From assembly GCA_017623215.1 (NCBI GenBank), contig JAGAPO010000051.1, positions 1-59,637 on the forward strand: a stretch of 59,637 nt of DNA, in the 5' to 3' direction. Below the pieces are notes generated by a model. It searched no databases. It saw only the letters and a list, made by a program, of their open reading frames with translations, and was not told where the DNA came from. How positions within the stretch are numbered: position 1 is the stretch's first letter; each line of letters starts with the position of its first letter. The position numbers and the translations under genes were made by a program. Source of the stretch: Lachnospiraceae bacterium (GTDB lineage: Bacteria > Bacillota > Clostridia > Lachnospirales > Lachnospiraceae). Positions 44,117 through 53,301 of this stretch are shown piece after piece.

Positions 44117-44407
44117 CATCTATATAGAAGCAGCCGAATCAGCCGTTTTTTATCTCACGCAGGGCGAATCCCCACGTCTCAAATGAACTGGAATAGCTCC
44201 TGTAAAGAAATCATTCGGCCGCATAGTTTTTCTCTATGTATTCTGTCGCCACGGTTTCCTTACCCTGCCTTTCTGCCATTTGAAGGTATAATATATGATA
44301 TGCAGGCATTTCGATATGGTGACAGGCAGCCCGGAACTCTTTCGTATTCCGGACTGTCCGCTATTCTTTGTGAAATTCCTTTTTTCGATTCCGCCAGGAA
44401 GCCTTTC

Positions 44408-45409
44408 CTACTCCAGGTAGAGCATCGGATTCTCCGTTCCGTCCGCGGTGCACACCTGAAAATACAGATTCGACCCTTCTAACGTATAGTATTTGGTCGG
44501 AGCCGCAACGGTACCGAAGGCTTCCCCGGCTTTGATCGAATCACCCGGAACTGCGGTTACATCCGCAAGCTGACCGTAGACCAGTGTATAACCGTCTCCG
44601 ATCTCCATTGTGACCGTCAGGCCGGTAATCGTGTCTTCCTTTACCTCTAACACCAATCCATCCGCAGCTGCAAGCACCGGTGTTCCGACCTCAGCACTGA
44701 TTAAAATGGCCGGATTTGTGCGGTAGGAATTCAGAGTCGGGTGATAAATAACATGATCCGCGCTGTAGTTCAGCACAATATTTCCTCTGACCGGCCATGT
44801 AAGACCATCATCCGCTTCAAAATGCAGACTCTCGGCAATGACATTCGGATTTGCGGTCTGGACGGAATCGTCCGTGGACTGCTCTGCCTGTGCTATCTGG
44901 CCGCTCTGTGCTGCCTGGCCGGTCTGCTCCGTTCGGCCGGTCTGTGCTGTCTGGTTATTCTGCTCCGTTCGGCCCGTCTGCGCTGTCTGCTCGGAATCGT
45001 CAGTCTCATTATCCTTAGCGCCTTCGGTACCGCTTGTTACCGGCTTGTCCATGCTGCTGGACGCCTGCGCGGCAGTCTGCGAACCGTCTTCGCTCTGGGT
45101 ACCGCTCTTGCCATCCGACCCATCCGCTGCCTGTATCGTGTCATCCTCCGAATCCGAACTCTGCGCCTGTTCGGATTCTCCGTGCGCTCCGCCGTCCACG
45201 ATATCTCCCAAATCTCCCGCATCCGCATAGTCTGCATCAGGTGTCTCTTCTGTTCCCTGAGCCGCCAAATCCGGCAGTTCATTTAAATCTACATAATTAT
45301 TCTCCGGGTTATCCTCCTTGGTCAGTGCAGTCGTAATCACTGCCGCGGCTGCGATTGTGATGACTCCCGCGGATAATAACACACAGAAATTTCTCCTGGA
45401 TCTTTTCAT
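44408..45409 (-). CDS. SpoIIQ-like degenerate LytM protein
   Basis: 333 residues from ATG 45409 (AGGAGG upstream). A single N-terminal membrane helix (CVLLSAGVITIAAAAVITTAL) is followed by a long, low-complexity linker with three imperfect QTGRTEQ repeats, then a LytM/M23 domain at about 205-333 (LTWPVRGNIVLNYS to QVCTADGTENPMLYLE). The zinc ligands are lost: the first motif is HPTLN rather than HxxxD in context, and HxH is replaced by LYFQV. That is the situation in SpoIIQ of clostridia and bacilli, which forms the forespore-mother-cell channel with SpoIIIAH. A sigma-F-like promoter lies upstream. Confidence 0.78.
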   Translation of the reverse strand: MKRSRRNFCVLLSAGVITIAAAAVITTALTKEDNPENNYVDLNELPDLAAQGTEETPDADYADAGDLGDIVDGGAHGESEQAQSSDSEDDTIQAADGSDGKSGTQSEDGSQTAAQASSSMDKPVTSGTEGAKDNETDDSEQTAQTGRTEQNNQTAQTGRTEQTGQAAQSGQIAQAEQSTDDSVQTANPNVIAESLHFEADDGLTWPVRGNIVLNYSADHVIYHPTLNSYRTNPAILISAEVGTPVLAAADGLVLEVKEDTITGLTVTMEIGDGYTLVYGQLADVTAVPGDSIKAGEAFGTVAAPTKYYTLEGSNLYFQVCTADGTENPMLYLE

Positions 45410-45485
45410 ACCTAACCTCCTGTCGTGTCTTCCACTATTGAAACAGTGCGCGCCGTATCTCGGTCTCATCACTGTTGTCTAAGTG

Positions 45486-45514
45486 TATTCTGTCCGTGAA
45501 GGAGGTTTTTATAC
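45486..45514 (-). promoter_or_regulatory. Sigma-F-like promoter of the spoIIQ-like gene
   Basis: On the minus strand GTATA, 14 bases, GGACAGAATA; this agrees with the B. subtilis sigma-F pattern GywTA, about 15 bases, GGnrAnAnTw, at all but one fixed position. The gene starts about 75 bases downstream. Confidence 0.5.
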
Positions 45515-45533
45515 GGAGGAATCCGGAAAAATT

Positions 45534-46220
45534 TTAAGGGTTGTTCTGCTGTGCATACAGTTTTCTGATTTTTATCAGCGCAAGTACGTTACACGTAAAG
45601 GAGTAAATATTGAATATAAAATAGGTAATCTGCCCCGGATTGGTCTGCATCATCTGCAAATACAGGACGGACGATACCACCAGGCTAATCAGGTTCAGAT
45701 ACGCATATTCGATATACGATAACGCACAGATAATTGTACTTAAGATGCCAAGCAGCGTAACGGTATTATCCAGAACCAGATAGCTGGAATCAAATATGGA
45801 AAAGACAAGGTACATAATCACCCACGCGGCAACAAATCCTGCCAGCAAAAACGCGGTCTTTTTCAGCCCCAGCTTTTTGAACATTGTAGAATTCCCGTAG
45901 GGCTTTTTGCTCCAGTTCACAAACGTTACAATCTGCAGGGAGGATGATACCAGCATACTGTAAGCGGCCATTGCATATAATCCAAGATACAGATACACGC
46001 CGCCGTAGAACAGCGCGTTCACCGCACCCAGCAGATAAGTATACCGATTGGCCTGCGTCTGCAAAAGCATGATGATTAACGATATATACAGCGGGCAAAT
46101 TACAATATACGAATCCGCGTATAAAATTCCGGTAATGGTAATCAGAACAAAGGTCACCGCTACCATCAGAACCATTCGCTTATTGTCCCTTATGTACTGT
46201 TTTAAGCTTTCCTTTCTCAT
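45534..46220 (-). CDS. pnuC: PnuC-family vitamin transporter
   Basis: 228 residues with seven membrane segments. NALFYGGVYLYLGLYAMAAY and the FVNWSKKPYG loop resemble PnuC transporters, which take up nicotinamide riboside (or thiamine in PnuT) by facilitated diffusion. There is no riboswitch in the short leader and no kinase gene next to it, so the vitamin is not certain. Ribosome site is GGGAAG before ATG 46220. Confidence 0.82.
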   Translation of the reverse strand: MRKESLKQYIRDNKRMVLMVAVTFVLITITGILYADSYIVICPLYISLIIMLLQTQANRYTYLLGAVNALFYGGVYLYLGLYAMAAYSMLVSSSLQIVTFVNWSKKPYGNSTMFKKLGLKKTAFLLAGFVAAWVIMYLVFSIFDSSYLVLDNTVTLLGILSTIICALSYIEYAYLNLISLVVSSVLYLQMMQTNPGQITYFIFNIYSFTCNVLALIKIRKLYAQQNNP

Positions 46221-46266
46221 AGGTTAACACTTCCCTTCTTTATTTATTTCCTATCGTCATCAGCAA

Positions 46267-46295
46267 ATTATACCACCAATCCAAACTGCTGCCAA
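46267..46295 (-). promoter_or_regulatory. pnuC promoter
   Basis: On the minus strand TTGGCA, 17 bases, TATAAT, about 45 bases before the start. Confidence 0.65.
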
Positions 46296-46357
46296 CCCTT
46301 CGCATTGATACAATCATCCGAAATATTGTCTCAATCTGCGTCCTTCAACCCGGTCCA

Positions 46358-47137
46358 TCACGATCCGGCCGACTGATAGTGCCGCAATCCGAGCTTCCAA
46401 AGGAGCAGGCTTGGAATCAGGAACAGCATCGCCGCAAACGGCAGGAACCGATACCAGTCATGCTCCGCGCGTCCGAGCAGATATAACAGCGGATAATATT
46501 GGAACAGCGCATATGGAATCACACAGGTACAGAACCGCAGCACCCATTTACCGTAAATACTAAGCGGGTATTTCCCATGCTCCCTTGCACCGTCGGTGAA
46601 TACATTCATGAATTCCAGCCCCTCTATCGTAAAAAAACAGAGTGATGCATAGATGATGAACAGCCCCGAAAATACCGCTGTTCCGCCCGCGATCATCAAA
46701 ATCAGTGTCAGAATCTTTGATGCGTTCCAGTCAACACTGCTGTTCGGAATCGCATACACCAGCGTCACAATCGCCTGGAGCACCCGTCCGCACCGCGTCA
46801 GCTCAATTTTGGAAGCAAGTACCTGAAAAATCTCATTTCGCGGCCGCACCATGATTCGGTCGAATGCTCCGTATGAAATCATCGATCCAAATGTATCGAA
46901 TCCCCGCACAAGCATCTCTGCCAGCGCAAATGACATCAGCATCACCGAAAAGGTAAGCAGCACTTCGCTGAAGGTAAATCCCTCCACTTCCTGAAATCTC
47001 GCAAATACAAAATATATCGTAAGAAACAGCCCAAACGAAGTCAGAAACTGTCCGATTACCGTCAGAAAGAACGACGCTTTGTACTGCATCATACCCTTCA
47101 GCTGAATTGATAAATAATGTCTATAAAGTTTTAACAT
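46358..47137 (-). CDS. ABC-2-type permease subunit 2
   Basis: 259 residues with six membrane segments, a DUF990/ABC-2 protein. MLKLYRHYLSIQLKGMMQYK is the typical amphipathic N-terminus; FGSMISYGAFDRIMVRPRN is a conserved loop of this group. Third gene of a permease-permease-ATPase operon. It likely exports a peptide, lipid or antibiotic. It is 51 bases after the first permease gene. Confidence 0.85.
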   Translation of the reverse strand: MLKLYRHYLSIQLKGMMQYKASFFLTVIGQFLTSFGLFLTIYFVFARFQEVEGFTFSEVLLTFSVMLMSFALAEMLVRGFDTFGSMISYGAFDRIMVRPRNEIFQVLASKIELTRCGRVLQAIVTLVYAIPNSSVDWNASKILTLILMIAGGTAVFSGLFIIYASLCFFTIEGLEFMNVFTDGAREHGKYPLSIYGKWVLRFCTCVIPYALFQYYPLLYLLGRAEHDWYRFLPFAAMLFLIPSLLLWKLGLRHYQSAGS

Positions 47138-47188
47138 AACTCATATCCCCTTTCACCCTAACCAACATGCCGAAGCGCCCTTTCCACT

Positions 47189-48004
47189 CTAACCGCCTAA
47201 TACTACGACTCGCTTCAGCGCCTTTTTCATCCAGAGCACCCCCGCCGCAATCAGCGTCACCGCCCAGAACAGCTGCAGCCCAACCCTCGCATATAGTTCC
47301 TGTCCGGCAATGTCCCCGCCGTAGATGCGAAACGGCACATTCAGCATGGACGCGAACGGCAAAAGCTCTGCGATCATTCGGAATCCGTCTGGAAGGAACG
47401 GCAGCGGAATCAGGGATCCGCTTAAGAAATCGGCAAGTGTTGACATTACAACCCGCACGCCGAGCGTCGAGGTTGTGTAGAACGCGCTGATGTAGATCAG
47501 CATTCCGAACGCAACTGTCACCAGAAATCCCAGTACCGACGAGATCAGGAACCAGACTCCCGCATGTAGGCTGACCGGAAGACTCATTCCATATGGTTCC
47601 GGCAAAAATACCGCAACAAGAAGAATCGGCATGCATCGCAGCACCGCCTTCGACAGACGGACTGCCATACTTCTGGTGAACCACATCGCGTAGATTCCGA
47701 TTGGCCGAACCATCTCATAGGCAATGGTACCCTTCGTGATCGTATCGAAAATTTCATTTTCGAAAAACCACGTCATGAACAGGGCAAGCATTGCCTGACG
47801 GAGCCAGATATAGGATGCAAGCGCTTCCATTCCCATCGGGAAATTCTCCGGTGCTGCCCGGTAAAAGGCCGTGTAGGCCATAACTTCCAGACCGCCCCAG
47901 GCGAACTGGGTTACAATTCCGGCCAGTGCTGCGGCGCGGTATTGCAGGGAATGGGTGAAGCGCATTCGAAAGAAAGTTATGTATTGTGTTATATTAATTG
48001 TCAT
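47189..48004 (-). CDS. ABC-2-type permease subunit 1
   Basis: 271 residues with six membrane segments. FFRMRFTHSLQYRAAALAG at the N-terminus and the EIFDTITKGTIAYEMVRPI loop are counterparts of the next gene's motifs, so the two permeases form a heterodimer. It lies 16 bases downstream of the ATPase gene. Confidence 0.85.
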   Translation of the reverse strand: MTINITQYITFFRMRFTHSLQYRAAALAGIVTQFAWGGLEVMAYTAFYRAAPENFPMGMEALASYIWLRQAMLALFMTWFFENEIFDTITKGTIAYEMVRPIGIYAMWFTRSMAVRLSKAVLRCMPILLVAVFLPEPYGMSLPVSLHAGVWFLISSVLGFLVTVAFGMLIYISAFYTTSTLGVRVVMSTLADFLSGSLIPLPFLPDGFRMIAELLPFASMLNVPFRIYGGDIAGQELYARVGLQLFWAVTLIAAGVLWMKKALKRVVVLGG

Positions 48005-48020
48005 GCCGCCACGTCCTTTC

Positions 48021-49019
48021 CTATATGTGATAGGCCGCGTACAGCTGCGCTACAACCGTGTCGATCGGCGCGCCCGTTATTGAGATATCGCGGATCTCCG
48101 TTCCTGCGGACAGACTGGCAATCGCATCGGATATCGGCAGCACATCGGTAGCGGCCTCGTAAAGAGCGCGGGTGATACCGCCGCCGAGCTGTTGGGAAGA
48201 GAGGAGGTAAAGGCCCCCGGGAAGCTGATCCGTTCCCGGCACGCCTCCTGCATATTCCACTTCGATTCTCTTCTCCCCTCCGAATTGCTTCTTCAGATCA
48301 GAAAGACCTCCATCGAGCAGTATTTTCCCCTTTCCGATCAGCAGAATTCGCCTTGCGAGCGCTTCAATATCCTGCATGTCATGGGTGGTCAGAATTACGG
48401 TTGTCTTGTGGGTACGATTGATTTCCAGAATAAAATTGCGGACTGCGATCTTGGATACGGCGTCGAGTCCAATCGTCGGCTCGTCAAGGAACAGGATTCT
48501 CGGTCCGTGCAGCAGGCTTGCCGCGATTTCGCACCGCATCCGCTGGCCGAGTGAAAGCTGTCTTGCCGGGGTCTTGACGATTTCTCCAAGATTTAAGAGC
48601 GTTATCATCTCGTCAAGATTCCGTCGATAGACGGGCTCGTCCACGGAATAGATGTCCTTCAGCAGTTCGAACGAATCAATAACCGGCACGTCCCACCACA
48701 GCTGAGAGCGCTGACCGAATACCACGCCGATATCTCTTACATGTTCCTTTCTTTCCTTCCACGGTGTCCGCCCGCCAATCACACAGGTTCCGGAATCCGG
48801 TGTCAGAATACCGCTTAAGATTTTGATTGTGCTGCTCTTGCCGGCCCCGTTCGGTCCGATGTACCCGACCATTTCGCCGTCTTCGATAGTAAATGAGATG
48901 TCGTCCAGAGCCCGTATGGTCTCATACTGTCGGTTGAACAACGCTTTGACTGCTTCCGCGAATCCTGCGTTACGCTTCGCGACGCGGAAGGATTTGGAGA
49001 TGTGTTCTACTGTGATCAT
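48021..49019 (-). CDS. ABC exporter ATPase for the ABC-2 permeases
   Basis: 332 residues. Walker A GPNGAGKSS, Q-loop VVFGQRSQLWW, signature LSLGQRMR, Walker B ILFLDEPTIGLD and H-loop TTHD are present. The VFGQRSQLWWDVP phrase is characteristic of the group that pairs with DUF990 permeases. The C-terminal 90 residues form a regulatory domain. First gene of the operon, from a promoter with direct repeats (49038-49093). Confidence 0.92.
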   Translation of the reverse strand: MITVEHISKSFRVAKRNAGFAEAVKALFNRQYETIRALDDISFTIEDGEMVGYIGPNGAGKSSTIKILSGILTPDSGTCVIGGRTPWKERKEHVRDIGVVFGQRSQLWWDVPVIDSFELLKDIYSVDEPVYRRNLDEMITLLNLGEIVKTPARQLSLGQRMRCEIAASLLHGPRILFLDEPTIGLDAVSKIAVRNFILEINRTHKTTVILTTHDMQDIEALARRILLIGKGKILLDGGLSDLKKQFGGEKRIEVEYAGGVPGTDQLPGGLYLLSSQQLGGGITRALYEAATDVLPISDAIASLSAGTEIRDISITGAPIDTVVAQLYAAYHI

Positions 49020-49037
49020 TGTTTTCCTCCTGGTAGT

Positions 49038-49066
49038 AATATCATTGGGTTACGATATCTTGCCAA
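49038..49066 (-). promoter_or_regulatory. Promoter of the ABC-2 operon
   Basis: On the minus strand TTGGCA, 17 bases, GATATT, then GGAGG and ATG 49019. The -35 box lies inside the first of two TTGCCAAG direct repeats. Confidence 0.55.
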
Positions 49067-49093
49067 GCGATCTGTCCCTTGGATTTTGCCAAG
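49060..49093. repeat. Direct repeat TTGCCAAG at the ABC-2 promoter
   Basis: TTGCCAAG occurs at 49060-49067 and 49086-49093, 26 bases apart, with an inverted CTTGG at about 49079-49083 between them. The arrangement suggests a regulator binding site. Confidence 0.5.
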
Positions 49094-49203
49094 TGAACAA
49101 CAAGGTTTTATGGGTGTATTTTTACACTTAGAAGGTCAGTATAACACCGGATGCGAGAGGTGTCAAGTACTGAAACCACCACGGGACACATCGGATTTCC
49201 GTT

Positions 49204-50770
49204 TTATTCTTCCCGATAAAACTGCGCCTGTTTATCGAACATCTCGGTATAGACGCCTCCCTTGTTATATAATTCTTCATGGGTTCCGTATTCCACCACA
49301 TTCCCTGCATCAAAAACGGCCACAACATCGGCCAGCTGTACCGCAGACAGTCTGTGCGTAATCAATATCGCTGCTCGTTCCTACATCCTCTATTTTTTTC
49401 GCATCATACTCATTTGAAAGAGCAATATTGGATGCAAGCGTTAAATTATATATGTTGTAATCTTGAAAAACAGGCGCAAAGAGAGCCTGGTATTCTTCCA
49501 TATCATATTCGTTAATGTTGATATCATTTAACAATATTTCTCCCTCTGTAGGAGAATATAATCTCGTAAGGAGTTTTATGAACGTCGTTTTCCCTGAGCC
49601 ATTTGCACCGACTATGCACAGCTTTTTATCCCCATATATTTTAAGATTCAAGTTTCTTAATGCATAGTTACTGCTCCCCGGATATTGAAAGGAAACATTT
49701 CTAAATTCTATGATCGACGCATGATCGAACGTTGGCTTCTTATCTCCACTTTCGCGTTGGATTGATGGTATGTTCATAAAATCCATGTATTCATTCACAT
49801 CTAAACTGTACTTGACAATATCAAGGTATTTATTAAAAATGTTATTTAGTGACCTTGTAAATTGTTCTATGGACGAAAGATAGATTGTCATACTTCCGAT
49901 CGCAAGATTCTTTACAAGAACCTGATAGATTAAATATGCATATAAAATCACCTGTTGGGATAAATTGGTTACTATATGGAAGGTTTGCATATAACTTTTG
50001 TATTTCTCTTCTTTTAACGCTAATCTATCAATCTCCGTCCCATAACTCGAAAAAAGAGTTATGAAAAAAGATTTTAGCTTATATAGTCTAATCTCTTTTG
50101 CCGAAGCAGAATCTGTCAGCTCAAAAAAATGAGTATAATAAGCATTATCGTAAATGCTAATCTCTTTCTTTATTTTGAAGCTTTCATTATTTATTCGTTT
50201 TGTAATTACAGAATTAACGAACATAACAACGAATACCAATAGTATCATAGCCGGATTTAATGTTACTATGATTGAAAATGTCGCAATGATATTGACTGCT
50301 GCGCCAAATAATGGGAGCAGTCTATCTGTCATATATAACGGAGCGGGGGCATTTATACTTACCCGTTGCTTCCGTATTCGAATGTCCGGTTTCTCAAAGG
50401 TCTCATAATCCATATCCGCTACATGATTTTGAAAATTCACGTTAAATGTTCGTATTAACTTCATTCGGATACTGCTTACATAGATGCGTATGGTTATATC
50501 TTTGATATGATTTATTAATGGTGAAAGCCCCAATATCAACAAATATGTGATTAATAAATTCACCCTTTTCTCATTCGTCAGCTCATTGATGATCAGTCCC
50601 GGCAAAATGATATATATAATTGGAAAGAGCGAATTCAATATGGATACTATCACTTGAAGGAATATATAAGTCTTACCATGCTTTTCTTTCCATATGTATT
50701 GGAGCATACATAAAACTGTTTTTACAACGTGAGAAAAGCTTTGCCGTGTATCTGTTTTTCCTTTTTTCAT
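49204..50770 (-). pseudogene. ABC exporter, ATPase domain broken by deletion
   Basis: The 486-codon frame from ATG 50770 has six membrane segments and the first half of an ATPase (Walker A GANGSGKTT, Q-loop PVFQDYNIY) and then fails: after KKIEDVG the frame is lost. The end of the domain (AAILITHRLSAVQLADVVAVF to QAQFYREE, stop at 49204-49206) is still there in another frame from about 49376. About 60-70 codons containing the signature LSGG and Walker B are deleted at about 49375. No functional transporter can be made. The group resembles peptide exporters. Its upstream flank repeats that of the accessory island at the left end. Confidence 0.85.
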
Positions 50771-50887
50771 TGCTGCAGCATCCCCCTTATATCATTTTTT
50801 CACATGCATATGAATTTGAACAGAAACAAAAGGTTTTTAAAATTTCATGACTCGACCTCCTGATAATCGCTTCCAAGTCCGGTATCC

Positions 50888-50959
50888 TATGACCCTCACT
50901 TCGTACAGTGCGGCAAAGCGACGATTGCATGTCTGTTCGTTCTTGAACCGTCCCGTTTC
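50888..50959. repeat. Dispersed repeat, copy B
   Basis: Copy of the repeat at 70-140. On the minus strand it lies inside a 62-codon open frame (50787-50975) directly upstream of the broken exporter; shared peptide is DMQSSLCR with RS and GH following. The frame's cysteine-rich end (FCFCSNSYAC) has no counterpart in copy A. Whether it is translated is unknown. Confidence 0.65.
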
Positions 50960-51290
50960 TTTTTGCTTTTAACATATCATTGTTGTTTCTCTCCCGTCAA
51001 TATTAAATTTTTTACTTTCTTTAAATTTCATTGCTTTCCCCCTAATTCGTTCTTTTTTCTTTTGGAAAATCATTTTTTACAACTAACCATTCAATATTTT
51101 ATCCGTCTCGTCCATATTTCTTCCCTCGTTAGAGCACAAAAAAAAGAGCTGATTCCAAACTCCTGCATTCTGTTCAGAATCAGCCCTATTTATATACATT
51201 TGCCTTTATTCCATCCGTTATCACACAGGTCTGCGAATCTTCTAATCTTCGCCCTTCCATCCTTGGCAACCGCCTTCGCTTCCTGCCCGT
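50960..51290. repeat. AT-rich leader plus terminator, second copy
   Basis: Corresponds to the block at 3916-4192, with the leader part also matching 2140-2310 (TTTTAACATATCAT, CCGTCAATAT, TTTACTTTCTTTAAATTTCA). Here the leader is joined directly to the dispersed repeat, with no BtrH-N-like gene between them. No gene is visible in 50976-51298. Confidence 0.7.
51138..51187 (-). terminator. Terminator of the rhamnosidase gene
   Basis: On the minus strand AGGGCTGATTC pairs with GAATCAGCTCT (one G-U) and is followed by eight T. Near copy of the terminator at 4050-4099. Confidence 0.85.
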
Positions 51291-51298
51291 TCCTCCCG

Positions 51299-53086
51299 TT
51301 AATGCGTCAGACGATGCTGTCCGTAAGGGATACTCTCTTCCACACCATCGGGCCAGATTACGGTACAGGCTTTGGTCGCTTCCGGAATATCCAGCGTCAG
51401 TGTCATGACTCCGGTCTTCTCACAGCGCTCCGCTCTTACCAGGATCTCCCCGCTCGGAGTGGGAACGGTTGCTTCGGCCCAGGTAAGGTCCACAAGGTTT
51501 GGTGCAATTCGAACCTCAGCAAAGCCGTCTTTCTCGGACTGAACGCCGGTGATCCAGGCCGGAAGCTGCCATGCGGGACCGGAGGTCCAGCCGTGACAGC
51601 AGCTGCCCGGAGCATCGTAGTAGTGGCTCGCATCCATCTCCGGGACATCCAGGCGCTCCCAGCAGGTGAGGCTTCCGTGGTCTAACATCTTGCCCCAGGA
51701 CTTGCGGATTGCTTCCAGAGTCTCACGGTAAAAGCCCTGCTTGAACATGGCTTCGATCTTCCAGGCCATTGCAAATCCGAGGTTGGGCATACAGCCGCGC
51801 ACCAGCTGGTCCATTCCGATCGGGTCGTCCTTCCCAAGGAGCGCTGCGCGGGATGCCGGGAACATAAGGGTAGATACCGGTCTTTGATTGACGGAGTCCA
51901 GGTAACGGCCCTGCTCCTTATTGTAGTAGTGCGTCATGATATGGCTGTCCAGACGGGCTTCCATATTCTCGGACCAGGCCGCAAGTGCGTCATCTTTCGT
52001 CTTTGCCGCCAGCTTGCCAAGTGCTCTGAGAGCGCCGAGCATCTCCAAAAGGAGAGTACCTTTGGATTCCACGTTATTCTTCGGATTGCTGGTGCAGTCG
52101 TGCAGAACGGTGTAGCAAAGACCGTTCTCATCTTTTTTCTGCTGGAATTCGTCTATCTTCCAGACACCGGGCGTCTCAAAGTCAACCATGTCCATTAAGA
52201 ATGCGGCAGCTTTCTTCGCGCTGTCCATGATCTCTGGAAGGATGCTGTCATCGCCGGTCAGGCGGAGGTATTCCTCGATTCCGCAGATGTAGTCGCATAT
52301 GTAGTTGGGGATGATCCAGATATTCTGGAACTTGGGGATGTTCGGCATATAGGCAATTCCGCTCTCCGAATCGTGCTGCTGGCCGCCCCCGCGTGCCGCG
52401 CAGCCCGGAATTGCGCCGTTGGGGTACTGGCTGTCGCGCATCATCAGAAGGCTCCTGCGCGCAAGCGAAGCGTCTCCGCTCGCATAGTAGCCGCTTAAGA
52501 ACGTGACGCGGTAGTCTCCAAGCCACAGAAGGCCGTCTCGCTTTACCCCATCCTCATAGTAATCCTGCATGCAGGCACGGGCAGTCGCCTCCGAGATATC
52601 CCAGATACGATTCAGACGCTCATCACTGCACCGGAAGAATCCCCTTGCCTGAATGGGCCAACCGCCGTTCTCCGCCTTTGCGGACAGGAATTCCACATCC
52701 TTTTCGCTCTCTGCAAATACCGCGATATAACGAAATCCGCGTCTTCCCTTACTTATCAGCACATGCTCTCCCGCTTCCAGATCGTACTCGTCGATTACCA
52801 GCTTATACCAGGTGCACTCAAATTGTGCGGTTCGAAGCGCCCCCTCCGGCGTCTCCTCGTACTGGATTCTGATATGCGCCGGTGCTGTGCAGCTTACCCG
52901 TACCTCGACTCCTCCAACCACCTCTTCCTCGTAGTCCAGCAACAGGTATGCTTCTCCGAGGGAACTAAGAAGGGTTGTCTTTCCTTCTTCTCTCAGGAAC
53001 GCGGCCGGCGACTTTACCAGACAGGAGCTGGTAACTCGGCGCGGCAATACCTGATGATAACGCAGCCGCGAATTCTTCTCAAACAT
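51299..53086 (-). CDS. Alpha-L-rhamnosidase-like enzyme (GH78)
   Basis: 595 residues, no signal peptide. A beta-sandwich N-terminal part (to about 150) includes KGRRGFRYIAVF. The alpha/alpha-barrel begins at about 155 with SDERLNRIWDIS; YYEDGVKRDGLLWLGD holds the catalytic acid region, and SCCHGWTSGPAWQLPAWITGV is the conserved C-terminal helix motif. It is shorter than most rhamnosidases (about 900), missing the first carbohydrate-binding domains. It acts in the cytoplasm on imported glycosides. GGGAGA precedes ATG 53086. Confidence 0.82.
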   Translation of the reverse strand: MFEKNSRLRYHQVLPRRVTSSCLVKSPAAFLREEGKTTLLSSLGEAYLLLDYEEEVVGGVEVRVSCTAPAHIRIQYEETPEGALRTAQFECTWYKLVIDEYDLEAGEHVLISKGRRGFRYIAVFAESEKDVEFLSAKAENGGWPIQARGFFRCSDERLNRIWDISEATARACMQDYYEDGVKRDGLLWLGDYRVTFLSGYYASGDASLARRSLLMMRDSQYPNGAIPGCAARGGGQQHDSESGIAYMPNIPKFQNIWIIPNYICDYICGIEEYLRLTGDDSILPEIMDSAKKAAAFLMDMVDFETPGVWKIDEFQQKKDENGLCYTVLHDCTSNPKNNVESKGTLLLEMLGALRALGKLAAKTKDDALAAWSENMEARLDSHIMTHYYNKEQGRYLDSVNQRPVSTLMFPASRAALLGKDDPIGMDQLVRGCMPNLGFAMAWKIEAMFKQGFYRETLEAIRKSWGKMLDHGSLTCWERLDVPEMDASHYYDAPGSCCHGWTSGPAWQLPAWITGVQSEKDGFAEVRIAPNLVDLTWAEATVPTPSGEILVRAERCEKTGVMTLTLDIPEATKACTVIWPDGVEESIPYGQHRLTH

Positions 53087-53301
53087 AGTAATCTCCCTTC
53101 CGGCACTCCGTTTGTGATATCGGCGGATATGCCTGATATGATAATATAACCTTTTAGGACCTCTTAGTTATCTGCTCTCAACCTAAAATCATCCCGTCAA
53201 AGGCAGATTGCTCCACGCTTTCCGGGGTAATTCTCTATTTGCTGTCACAGAATCCGGTATTCGTATCCGCTCTGTTCAAACCTTACCGTTCCGTCAGGCT
53301 C

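Noticed and set aside
44081..44482. 133-codon plus-strand frame in the 43.7-44.4 kb gap
   Set aside because: No ribosome site, begins inside a hairpin and runs antisense into the spoIIQ-like gene; composition looks random.
46221..46357. Riboswitch (NAD or thiamine type) before pnuC
   Set aside because: The leader is only about 40 bases from the predicted start point and shows no conserved aptamer sequence or terminator.
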